A stretch of DNA of 64,000 nucleotides, from the NCBI GenBank assembly GCA_964421355.1, contig CAYQWX010000002.1:11085-75084 (forward strand). The letters run 5' to 3'. Positions 44,578 through 52,340 of the stretch are shown piece after piece. Position numbers and translations under genes: made by a program. Under the pieces are notes generated by a model that was not told the DNA's origin, made no database searches, and was given only the letters and a program-made list of their open reading frames with translations. How positions within the stretch are numbered: position 1 is the first letter of the stretch; each line of letters opens with the position of its first letter. The DNA comes from JALTDM01 sp964421355. Its GTDB lineage: Bacteria > Bacteroidota > Bacteroidia > Bacteroidales > JALTDM01.

Positions 44578-45765
44578 ATGAAACGAACTATTGTAAAATT
44601 ACCGGGAGATGGCATAGGTAGAGTAGTATTGGAAGAAGCTATACGAGTATTGGATGCAGCTGGCTTTGAAGCGGAATATATAGAAGGAGATATAGGTTGG
44701 GAATTTTGGAAAAAAGAAGGTAATCCTTTGCCTGATAGAACTATAGATCTTTTGAAAAAGCACAAAATAGGATTGTTTGGTGCCATTACTTCTAAGCCTA
44801 AAGATGAAGCGGCAAAGGAATTGTCTCCTGATCTCCAAGGTAAAGGATATATCTATTCCAGTCCTATAGTCGGATTAAGGCAATTGTTTAATTTGGATAT
44901 AAGCATTAGACCTTGTCGTACTTATGAAGGTAATCCCTTGAACTTTATTAGAAGAGGTAAAGGTGATTCTGTAGAAGAACCTAAAGTAGATGTAGTAATT
45001 TTCCGTCAAAATACAGAAGGGTTGTATTCAGGTGTTGAATGGAGTAATCCTCCTGAAAATGTTCATGAAGCTTTTTTAAGTCATACAAAGTTTAAAAAGA
45101 ATTTTGGTAATGTGCCGAAAGAAGATTTGGCTATATCTACAAGGATATTTACAAGAAAAGCAGTGGAAAGGATATTGAGGTCGGCTTTTGAATATGCTAA
45201 AAACTATGGCTATAAATCGGTTACTGTGTGTGAAAAACCGAATGTGTTGAGAGAAACTTCGGGTATGATGTATAAAATGGCTAAAGAAATGCAGGCAAAA
45301 GATTATCCGAATATAGAATTGTGGAATACAAATATTGATGCTCAGATGATGTGGCTTACAAAAAATCCGGAAAATTATGGTGTAATTGTAGCGGGAAATA
45401 TGTTTGGAGACATTATTTCCGATGGTTTTGCCGGATTGGTAGGAGGATTGGGCTTTGCTTCCAGTGCAAATATTGGTGATGAAGTTGCAGTGTTTGAGCC
45501 TACTCATGGCTCTGCTCCTAAATATGCAGAGTTTGAAGTGCCAATTGTAAATCCTATTGCAATGATAGAGGCAGCATGTATGATGCTTGATCATATAGGA
45601 GAAAACAAAAAAGCACAAAAAATAAGAAATGCCATTGCGGAAGTTATAAAAGAAGGTAAGGTAAGAACTTATGATATGTTGAAGCTTAAAGGTGCTCCGG
45701 ATGTAATAAAACAAGGTGCTGCAAGCACTTATGAAATGACTGATGCAATAATCTCAAAATTATAG
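44578..45765 (+). CDS. Isocitrate/isopropylmalate dehydrogenase family protein (probably isocitrate dehydrogenase)
   Basis: 395 residues, beta-decarboxylating dehydrogenase family. Visible are LPGDGIG near the N-terminus, SPIVGLRQ and ISIRPCR (substrate Ser and Arg), FRQNTEGLYSG, the Lys/Asp site region (NIDAQMMWL, GNMFGDIISDGFAGLVGG), and the dinucleotide motif EPTHGSAPKYA. Isocitrate is the likeliest substrate, but 3-isopropylmalate, homoisocitrate or tartrate cannot be excluded by eye. The GSAPKYA and following NP without clear NADP-specific Lys/Tyr suggests NAD. ATG 44578 chosen; the frame upstream is AT-rich and non-coding. Followed 5 nt later by the HD-domain gene. Confidence 0.8.
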   Translation: MKRTIVKLPGDGIGRVVLEEAIRVLDAAGFEAEYIEGDIGWEFWKKEGNPLPDRTIDLLKKHKIGLFGAITSKPKDEAAKELSPDLQGKGYIYSSPIVGLRQLFNLDISIRPCRTYEGNPLNFIRRGKGDSVEEPKVDVVIFRQNTEGLYSGVEWSNPPENVHEAFLSHTKFKKNFGNVPKEDLAISTRIFTRKAVERILRSAFEYAKNYGYKSVTVCEKPNVLRETSGMMYKMAKEMQAKDYPNIELWNTNIDAQMMWLTKNPENYGVIVAGNMFGDIISDGFAGLVGGLGFASSANIGDEVAVFEPTHGSAPKYAEFEVPIVNPIAMIEAACMMLDHIGENKKAQKIRNAIAEVIKEGKVRTYDMLKLKGAPDVIKQGAASTYEMTDAIISKL

Positions 45766-45770
45766 AAATT

Positions 45771-46316
45771 ATGATGGAAGAAGTAAAAAGACTTTGGGGC
45801 AAAGAGCTCGATTGGATACAAGATGCCGAGTTAAGGGAAAAAACTGCTAAGGTGTGGGAACTTGCACTTAATCAAAGTGTGTTGAGTGCCGATGACTTGA
45901 ACAGGATACCATTTACGCTAAAAGCTAATGGTCCTGTAGTTACATTTATGGCGCATAAAAGGGCAGTAGTACATATTTCCCGTAAAAGTGCAGAAACTAT
46001 AATAGAGATGTTTGGTGATGTTTTGCCTGTAAATATGGATGTGTTGATTTCGGGAGCAATTTTGTGCGATGTAGGTAAACTTTTGGAGTATGAATTGGAT
46101 GAAAATGGTAATGCAATAGTTGGTAGATATGGTAAATATGTGAGACATCCTTTTTCGGGGGTTGCATTAGCGGCTGAGGTGGGATTACCTGCCGAAGTTC
46201 AGCATATAATTGCTGCACATGCGGGGGAAGGAGATATGATCACCAGAAGTGTAGAAGCATATATTGTTCATCATGCAGATTTTATGACATTTTTGCCATT
46301 TAAGAATCGCATATAG
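45771..46316 (+). CDS. HD-domain protein with Cys-Asp in place of the His-Asp doublet
   Basis: 181 residues of the HD/PDEase superfamily. The first ligand is probably H68 (VVHISRKSAE). The metal-binding doublet reads C99-D100 (ILCDVGKLLEYE) rather than HD. Further histidines at the right spacing are H126 (RHPFSG), H145 and H150, and the helix ends HHAD (167-170). The HP-S-G motif is that of phosphohydrolases acting on nucleotides or phospho-ligands. Cys could still bind a metal, or the protein may have lost activity. It begins 5 nt after the dehydrogenase and ends at a strong terminator, so the two form an operon. Confidence 0.8.
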   Translation: MMEEVKRLWGKELDWIQDAELREKTAKVWELALNQSVLSADDLNRIPFTLKANGPVVTFMAHKRAVVHISRKSAETIIEMFGDVLPVNMDVLISGAILCDVGKLLEYELDENGNAIVGRYGKYVRHPFSGVALAAEVGLPAEVQHIIAAHAGEGDMITRSVEAYIVHHADFMTFLPFKNRI

Positions 46317-46340
46317 GTATAGTATAGTAAATAAAATAAA

Positions 46341-46366
46341 AAAGGGGCTAAAAAGCCCCTTTTTTA
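46341..46366. terminator. Bidirectional terminator, HD gene / tRNA-Leu
   Basis: AAAGGGGCT / AGCCCCTTT stem with an AAAA loop and flanking A and T runs on either side. Confidence 0.9.
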
Positions 46367-46372
46367 TTTTGG

Positions 46373-46458
46373 TGCCCGGGATCGGACTCGAACCGATACG
46401 GCCAAAAATGGCCACTGGATTTTAAGTCCAGCGCGTCTACCAATTCCGCCACCTGGGC
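46373..46458 (-). tRNA. tRNA-Leu (anticodon UAA)
   Basis: 86-nt minus-strand class II tRNA: acceptor GCCCAGG/CCCGGGC with an A-C mismatch at the fifth pair, loop CTTAAAA giving anticodon TAA, long variable arm (TGGCC...GGCC), T-loop TTCGAGT, discriminator A. CCA is encoded (46372-46370). Confidence 0.95.
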
Positions 46459-46471
46459 AACCCTTATCAAT

Positions 46472-46505
46472 AAAAAACCCGTGGTAAATTAACCACAGGT
46501 TTTTT
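46472..46505 (-). terminator. Hairpin between tRNA-Gly and tRNA-Leu
   Basis: AAAAAACCCGTGGT and ACCACAGGTTTTTT pair with one internal mismatch; on the minus strand it is followed by a T-rich run. It looks like a terminator after tRNA-Gly or a processing site, since it lies between two tRNAs with no other promoter room. Confidence 0.6.
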
Positions 46506-46509
46506 ACTG

Positions 46510-46582
46510 AGCGAGAAACGGGACTCGAACCCGCGACCCCAACCTTGGCAAGGTTGTGCTCTACCAACTGAGCTATTCTCGC
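46510..46582 (-). tRNA. tRNA-Gly (anticodon GCC)
   Basis: 73 nt, minus strand: acceptor GCGAGAA/TTCTCGC, anticodon loop TTGCCAA giving GCC, T-loop TTCGAGT, discriminator T. CCA is not encoded, unlike the neighbouring tRNA-Leu. Confidence 0.95.
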
Positions 46583-46619
46583 AAAAGATTTATATAAGAA
46601 CCTTAAAAAAATTGCGTTG

Positions 46620-46648
46620 CAAATATACAACTTTTTTCTTTTACAAAA
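46620..46648 (-). promoter_or_regulatory. Promoter of the tRNA-Gly / tRNA-Leu unit
   Basis: Minus strand: TTTTG (46648-46644), 16-nt spacer, TATATTTG (46627-46620). Transcription would start about 30 nt before tRNA-Gly. Confidence 0.55.
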
Positions 46649-46689
46649 GTTTTTGTTATGTGATTTTTTTTGAAAAAATCTTAATTAAA

Positions 46690-48756
46690 TCATTCTTTAA
46701 TTAGATCTACACTCCTTTTGATAAAATTAGATAATTTTTCTCCTTTTAACATTCCTTGTGCAAGTAAAGCCAAGTCTAAAAGTTCATTTACTACTTTATG
46801 ATTTTTTGCAAAATCTTTAAGTATTTTTTCTTTTTCCGTTCTTACTTTAACTATTTCTTTATCAAGATTGTCCATTTTTTCTTTATCGTCTTTTGGAATA
46901 TCTTTTTCTTCTTTATCTTTATGTTTTTCTTTTAATTTGTCATATTGTTTTTGTAACTCTTCTTTATTTTTATCTAATTCATCTATTTTTTGTTTTATAG
47001 TTTTGCCTTTATCTTCTATTACTTTTTTTATCAAAGGATGATTTATATTTATTACTAATGTATAAGAGTCAGGTACCTCTCCATACATTGTTGTGCCACC
47101 TGTCATTTTAGCCATATCTTTCATTCTGCGGAAGAATTCCGGTTGAACTAATTTTACAGGTAGTTCATCTTCTTTTCCTTCAATAAATGATACTAAATAA
47201 AAGGCTTTACTCTCTTCTTCCACAGGTGCTTTAAATATTTGTATTAACTCGTCTTTTTCGGGTTCGTCAAGTTTAGCTTCTTTTGTGTCATCTTTATCTA
47301 TTAGATTATCTGCTATATCTGCATCTACTCTTACAAACTTAATGCTACTTTCTTTTTGTTCCAGATGATTTATGAAATGTATATCTAATTGTCCATCAAG
47401 TACTAATATGTCATAGCCTTTTTGTTTAGCATCGGATATGAAATTATATTGTTCATCTTTATTGGTGGTATATATGAATACCAGATTACCGTTTTTATCT
47501 TTTTGAGTACTTTTAATCAATTCTTTATATTCTTCTAATGTAAAATGCTTATTTTCGGTGTTTTTGAATAATACGAATTTAATTGCTTTTTCATAAAATT
47601 TGTCATTGGTAATCATTCCATAGTATATAAATAATTTTAGGTCATCCCATTTTTCTTCAAATGTTTTTCTATCTTTTTTAAATATTTCAAGAAGTTTGTC
47701 TGCTACTTTTTTTGTAATGTGTGATGATATTTTTTTAACGTTTGCGTCTGCTTGTAAATAACTTCTGGATACATTAAGCGGTATGTCTGGAGAGTCTATT
47801 ATACCGTGTAATAATGTTAAAAATTCGGGAACGATGTTTTCTACAGAGTCTGTTACGAATACTTGGTTTGAGTATAGGTATATTTTATTTTTTTGTATTT
47901 CTATGTTGTTTCTAATTTTGGGGAAATATAGAACTCCTGTTAAGTTAAATGGATAATCTACATTAAGATGTATCCAAAATAAAGGTTCTTCATTAGTGGG
48001 ATATAGTTCTTTGTAAAATTTTAAGTAATCTTCGTCTTTCAGTTCTGATGGGTTTTTTGTCCAAATAGGTTCTACATTGTTTATTATATGCGGTTTGTCT
48101 GTTTCTATTTCTTTACCGTCTTTCCATTCTTTTTCGTATCCGAAGGCGATTGACACCGGCATAAAACGGCAATACTTTTTAAGTAGCTCTTCTATGCGTG
48201 TTTCATCAAGATACTCTTCATTTTCTTTGTCTATGTGCATTATTATGTCTGTGCCTCTGCTTTCTTTTTTATCTGTAATTTCCATTTTGTATGCGGGACT
48301 GCCATCACACTCCCAGTGTACAGCAGGAGCATTATCTTTGTATGATTTGGTATAAATTTCTACTTTTTCGGATACCATAAAAGAAGAATAAAAGCCTAAG
48401 CCAAAATGTCCGATAAGGTTAGCCGCATTGTCTTTATATTTTTCTAAAAATTCTTCTGCACTGGAAAATGCAATTTCGTTTATATATTTATTTACTTCTT
48501 CTTCTGTCATTCCAATACCTCTATCACTTACTGTGATAGTGCGATTTTTTTTGTCTAATTTTACCCAAATAGTTAGGTCACCAAGTTCTCCTTTAAATTC
48601 TCCTTTCCCTGCGAGAACTTTTAGCTTGTTTGTTGCATCTACGGCATTTGATACTACTTCTCTCAAAAATATTTCATTATCAGAATATAAAAATTGTTTG
48701 ATGATTGGAAAGATATTTTCACCGCTTACTCCTATTTTACCTTTTTTTGCATTCAT
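46690..48756 (-). CDS. htpG: Molecular chaperone HtpG (Hsp90)
   Basis: 688 residues. N-terminal GHKL ATPase: EIFLREVVSNAVDA, DRGIGMTEEEV, IGHFGLGFYSSFMV; middle domain with the catalytic-loop Arg (NVSRSYLQAD); C-terminal dimerisation domain. Between middle and C-terminal domains is an expanded charged Lys/Glu segment (about residues 590-650), as in other Bacteroidota. ATP-driven folding of client proteins in the cytoplasm. Monocistronic by appearance. Confidence 0.97.
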   Translation of the reverse strand: MNAKKGKIGVSGENIFPIIKQFLYSDNEIFLREVVSNAVDATNKLKVLAGKGEFKGELGDLTIWVKLDKKNRTITVSDRGIGMTEEEVNKYINEIAFSSAEEFLEKYKDNAANLIGHFGLGFYSSFMVSEKVEIYTKSYKDNAPAVHWECDGSPAYKMEITDKKESRGTDIIMHIDKENEEYLDETRIEELLKKYCRFMPVSIAFGYEKEWKDGKEIETDKPHIINNVEPIWTKNPSELKDEDYLKFYKELYPTNEEPLFWIHLNVDYPFNLTGVLYFPKIRNNIEIQKNKIYLYSNQVFVTDSVENIVPEFLTLLHGIIDSPDIPLNVSRSYLQADANVKKISSHITKKVADKLLEIFKKDRKTFEEKWDDLKLFIYYGMITNDKFYEKAIKFVLFKNTENKHFTLEEYKELIKSTQKDKNGNLVFIYTTNKDEQYNFISDAKQKGYDILVLDGQLDIHFINHLEQKESSIKFVRVDADIADNLIDKDDTKEAKLDEPEKDELIQIFKAPVEEESKAFYLVSFIEGKEDELPVKLVQPEFFRRMKDMAKMTGGTTMYGEVPDSYTLVININHPLIKKVIEDKGKTIKQKIDELDKNKEELQKQYDKLKEKHKDKEEKDIPKDDKEKMDNLDKEIVKVRTEKEKILKDFAKNHKVVNELLDLALLAQGMLKGEKLSNFIKRSVDLIKE

Positions 48757-48920
48757 AATTTTTTGTTTTTGGAGAGAACTTATAGCAAAAAAAATACCTA
48801 TTTGATGGTTTATGACAAAAAGTCAATAAACAAAAAAAGCTGTTATTTTATGAACATTATCCAATTGCTTTTTTAGTAGCAGATTAAATAGTCTTATTGG
48901 TGTTAATTTTAGTTGATATT

Positions 48921-49826
48921 TTATCTTTTGACAATATCGGGGGTAATATGAACGGTATCTAGATATACCCCATAACCGCCCCAAATGCCAAGTGCTCCTC
49001 CGTTTATGTTTGTATATGGTGTTACCGGTGATGCAAATGGGTTGCCGTTAGAAGCTTGCTGCTGTTCTGCCGTGTGCCAAAACATAAAACTTTTTCTGTC
49101 TAATGAGCAGAATTTAACAACAACTGTTTCTCCCATTACAAAATAATACCACTTGATGCCAAGACTGTCTCTGCCTTCTTCATCATATAAATCTTGTTGC
49201 ATTATGTTTCTTCCTCTGTATATTGAAAATTCCATTGTTTGTCCATTGTAAAATTTATCTTCATCTACCGACATATCGGGGTGTACGAATATGAAATCTT
49301 TACCTAATGTTTTTGAAAGTATTCGATAATTGTTTCCAAGGGTATCAGGGTCTTTTGCATAAATCCATAAAAAACCCAAAGTATCGATATCATGTCTGGG
49401 GTCGGGATAAAATTTTATACTGTCTATTGGCACTGCGTATGGTATTGTAGTTGTAGCCGTATAAGTTTTACCATTATAAATGACTTTTAAATAGTAAGTT
49501 TTGCCTGCTTCTCCTATTATTTTAGTGCCTTTGAAAATCTTGAATCCTCCATGATTAAAATATGTAAGAGTATCTGTTTGGTTATTGTCACTTACTATTA
49601 CAGTTGCTTCGTCGCCTCCTATCAAAATATTGTTTACTGCATTGGTGTCTATTGGTTCAAAATATGGTATGCTTTTGGATAGTTTCACTTCTGCATAAGT
49701 TCCTGTTTCTATGCTTCCTTCTATTACTAATTTGGATTTGTATTCGGGTAAATCTACTGTAATTTCTTTTTCACATCCCCAAGTAAACAACAAAAATGAT
49801 AATATGATAAAATAATACTTTTTCAT
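48921..49826 (-). CDS. DUF4249 family lipoprotein
   Basis: 301 residues. Lipoprotein signal peptide with lipobox-like FTWGC (Cys18) followed by acidic and beta-rich sequence. The KLVIEGSIETGTYAEVKLSKSIPYF region and the later beta-sandwich match DUF4249. Genes of this family nearly always follow a TonB-dependent receptor, as here (7 nt downstream of it), so the protein is thought to be a surface or periplasmic partner of that receptor. Ligand unknown. Confidence 0.88.
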   Translation of the reverse strand: MKKYYFIILSFLLFTWGCEKEITVDLPEYKSKLVIEGSIETGTYAEVKLSKSIPYFEPIDTNAVNNILIGGDEATVIVSDNNQTDTLTYFNHGGFKIFKGTKIIGEAGKTYYLKVIYNGKTYTATTTIPYAVPIDSIKFYPDPRHDIDTLGFLWIYAKDPDTLGNNYRILSKTLGKDFIFVHPDMSVDEDKFYNGQTMEFSIYRGRNIMQQDLYDEEGRDSLGIKWYYFVMGETVVVKFCSLDRKSFMFWHTAEQQQASNGNPFASPVTPYTNINGGALGIWGGYGVYLDTVHITPDIVKR

Positions 49827-49833
49827 AATTTTT

Positions 49834-52215
49834 TTAGAATTTAAAGTTCCATGTTATAGATGGTATAATTGGGAACAATGATACTTGATATGCTTTTGTT
49901 ACTAATGATCCGTCATAAAAATTTCCTTCTTGGTCAAAATAAATGAAATACGGATTTTGATGGTTGTAAACATTGTATATTGAAAAATTCCAATAGGACT
50001 TGAATTTTCTTTTTTTATTTGGTTTAGGTGTATAAGTGACAGATAAATCCAAACGGTGATATGGTTCCATACGGTAAGAATTTCTTGCCATATATTCTAC
50101 TACCATACGGTAATCTATCATGTAGTATGCAACGGGTAGTGTAACGGCATTTCCCGTGGCATATACAAATACGGCGGATGCAGTGAATTTATCGTTTATG
50201 GTGTAATTGGCTACTATTGACAAATCATGTCTTCTATCATATTTGGCGGGAAAAGGTTTGCCCTCGTTCAAGTCAGGAAACATTTTTGTTGTTTTGGATA
50301 GAGTATAACCAATCCAGCCTGTAAATCTTCCTGAGTTTTTTCTTATGAATAGTTCTACACCATAAGATTCTCCGCTGCCAAAAACAAAACTGTTATCTTC
50401 ATTGCCGCCTGCATTTTCTCCCGGATATGCTCCATCTTTGTATTCTATTTGATGTTTCATATTTTTGTAGTATGCTTCTACGGAAGTTTCAATTTCGTTA
50501 TCCATAAAATTTCTAAAATATCCAACTGCATATTGTTCGCTAAATTGCGGTAATACTCTTGTTGAACTTGGTACCCACAAATCGGTAGGCATTGAGGCGC
50601 TTGATATAGATGCCATGTGCACATATTGGTAATTTTGTGTGTATGAGGCTTTTATAGATGATTTTGAATTTAGTGTATAACGTCCTATTAGTCTGGGTTC
50701 GGCTCTTACATAAGTAACTACATTTTGCCATGGTTTGTAGTGTATCGTATCTATAATATTTCCTAGAGTGCCTACAACATAACGGTCAAAAGGTCCTATT
50801 TGTTGAAACAGTGTAGGACGTAACCCGACATGTATTTTGAATTTTTCCGTAACATCAAAGTCATCACTAATATATAATGCGGCTTCGTTGGCATATTGAT
50901 TTACTCCTTCTCCTATGCTATATTCGGTATCTCCTACTTTAGCTGAAAATGATTGAGGTTTGAAGTCATGAAAGATATATTGTGCACCAAAATTTATTTT
51001 GTGTCTTACATCGGGTAAATAAGTGAAATCAGCTTTAATTGAAGCATCTTGTATTCCTGATAAAAGTTTCATTTCAAAATCGTTTTGAACAGCACCAAAT
51101 TCAAAATGATAATTACTGTACACGGCAGTCGTGTTCATAAATAATTGACTGGAAAACAGGTGATTCCACCTCAATGTGGTTGTTGCATTTCCCCATGGTA
51201 TATTTGCTCTAAATGCTCCTCCCATGCCATCAAAAGAAAATACATCTCTACCAAAGTATCCGCTTAAATACAAACGGTTTTTATTTGAGAATTTATAATT
51301 TACTTTTGTATTCAAATCGTAAAAATAATATCCTGTAGTTTTGGCTTTGGAGCCTTTTGGAGCAAGTGCATGCATAAAAATATCGGCATAAGTTCTTCTT
51401 CCAGATATCATAAATGATGCGGTGTCTTTTTTTATAGGACCTTCTACCGTAAGTCGTGATGCTATAATTCCTATTCCTCCTTCTGCATGATATTCTTTCA
51501 TGTTGCCTTCTTTCATGGTAATGTCCAATACGGAAGATAGTCTGCCTCCGTATTTAGTAGGCATCCCTCCTTTGATCAGGTTTACGTCTTTTACTGCATC
51601 CCCATTGAATACCGAGAAAAATCCGAATAGATGTGCTGCATTATACACTACGGCATCGTCAAGTATGATTAAGTTTTGGTCAGGCCCCCCTCCTCTAACA
51701 TAAAAACCTGCACTTCCTTCACCTCCAGATTGTACTCCGGGTAATAGCTGGATAGTTTTGAGTACATCTACTTCTCCGAATACTACAGGTATGGTTTTTA
51801 TTTCTTCCACAGGTATTTTTACTGTACTCATTCTTACTTCTTTTACATTTTCGTCAGGGCGTTTTGATTTTACAACTATTGTTTTTGTTACAAAAGCATT
51901 TTTTTCAAGTTCAATGTTTAATTCAATATTTTTGTTGAGATGAATATTTTTTTCAAAATCTTTGTATCCTATAAATGAGGCTTTTAGTAAATAATCTCCT
52001 TGTGGTAAAGTAAGAGAATAAAAGCCGTATTGGTTTGAGACAACACCTTTTTGTATTGATGGGATATATACTGTGGCTCCATATAATGATTCTCCAGAAG
52101 ATGCATCTTTTATATACCCACTTATGGTATATTTGTTTTGAGCTGTAATATTACTTATGATAAAAAAGAAAAGTAAAGTTATAATTATATAGTTTATTAC
52201 CTTATTATTTTGCAT
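49834..52215 (-). CDS. TonB-dependent outer-membrane receptor with carboxypeptidase-regulatory-like N-domain
   Basis: 793 residues. Signal peptide (to about residue 25), a CarboxypepD_reg-like beta-sandwich (KYTISGYIKDASSGESLYGATVYI), then a plug domain (VEEIKTIPVVFGEVDVLKTIQLLPGV, FYVRGGGPDQNLIILDD) and a 22-strand barrel ending in ...IPSITWNFKF, with the terminal Phe. Energy-coupled importer across the outer membrane; substrate unknown and not a full SusC type. Paired with the DUF4249 lipoprotein. Confidence 0.93.
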   Translation of the reverse strand: MQNNKVINYIIITLLFFFIISNITAQNKYTISGYIKDASSGESLYGATVYIPSIQKGVVSNQYGFYSLTLPQGDYLLKASFIGYKDFEKNIHLNKNIELNIELEKNAFVTKTIVVKSKRPDENVKEVRMSTVKIPVEEIKTIPVVFGEVDVLKTIQLLPGVQSGGEGSAGFYVRGGGPDQNLIILDDAVVYNAAHLFGFFSVFNGDAVKDVNLIKGGMPTKYGGRLSSVLDITMKEGNMKEYHAEGGIGIIASRLTVEGPIKKDTASFMISGRRTYADIFMHALAPKGSKAKTTGYYFYDLNTKVNYKFSNKNRLYLSGYFGRDVFSFDGMGGAFRANIPWGNATTTLRWNHLFSSQLFMNTTAVYSNYHFEFGAVQNDFEMKLLSGIQDASIKADFTYLPDVRHKINFGAQYIFHDFKPQSFSAKVGDTEYSIGEGVNQYANEAALYISDDFDVTEKFKIHVGLRPTLFQQIGPFDRYVVGTLGNIIDTIHYKPWQNVVTYVRAEPRLIGRYTLNSKSSIKASYTQNYQYVHMASISSASMPTDLWVPSSTRVLPQFSEQYAVGYFRNFMDNEIETSVEAYYKNMKHQIEYKDGAYPGENAGGNEDNSFVFGSGESYGVELFIRKNSGRFTGWIGYTLSKTTKMFPDLNEGKPFPAKYDRRHDLSIVANYTINDKFTASAVFVYATGNAVTLPVAYYMIDYRMVVEYMARNSYRMEPYHRLDLSVTYTPKPNKKRKFKSYWNFSIYNVYNHQNPYFIYFDQEGNFYDGSLVTKAYQVSLFPIIPSITWNFKF

Positions 52216-52340
52216 TTCATTATTGTATTTCAGTGTTTTATATGTTGATAATTTTAACTTGTAAATTTAATGTAATTAATATTAAGATGTATCGCAATGA
52301 ATGTTTTTTTGTATTTTAGCATAAAAATAATTGTAGTTAT

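Noticed and set aside
45076..45714. 212-residue open frame antisense to the dehydrogenase
   Set aside because: Composition rich in Ser, His, Phe and Ile without domains; the opposite strand encodes a clear conserved enzyme.
46364..46630. 88-residue minus-strand open frame over the two tRNA genes
   Set aside because: It consists almost wholly of tRNA-Leu, tRNA-Gly and the hairpin between them; open by chance.
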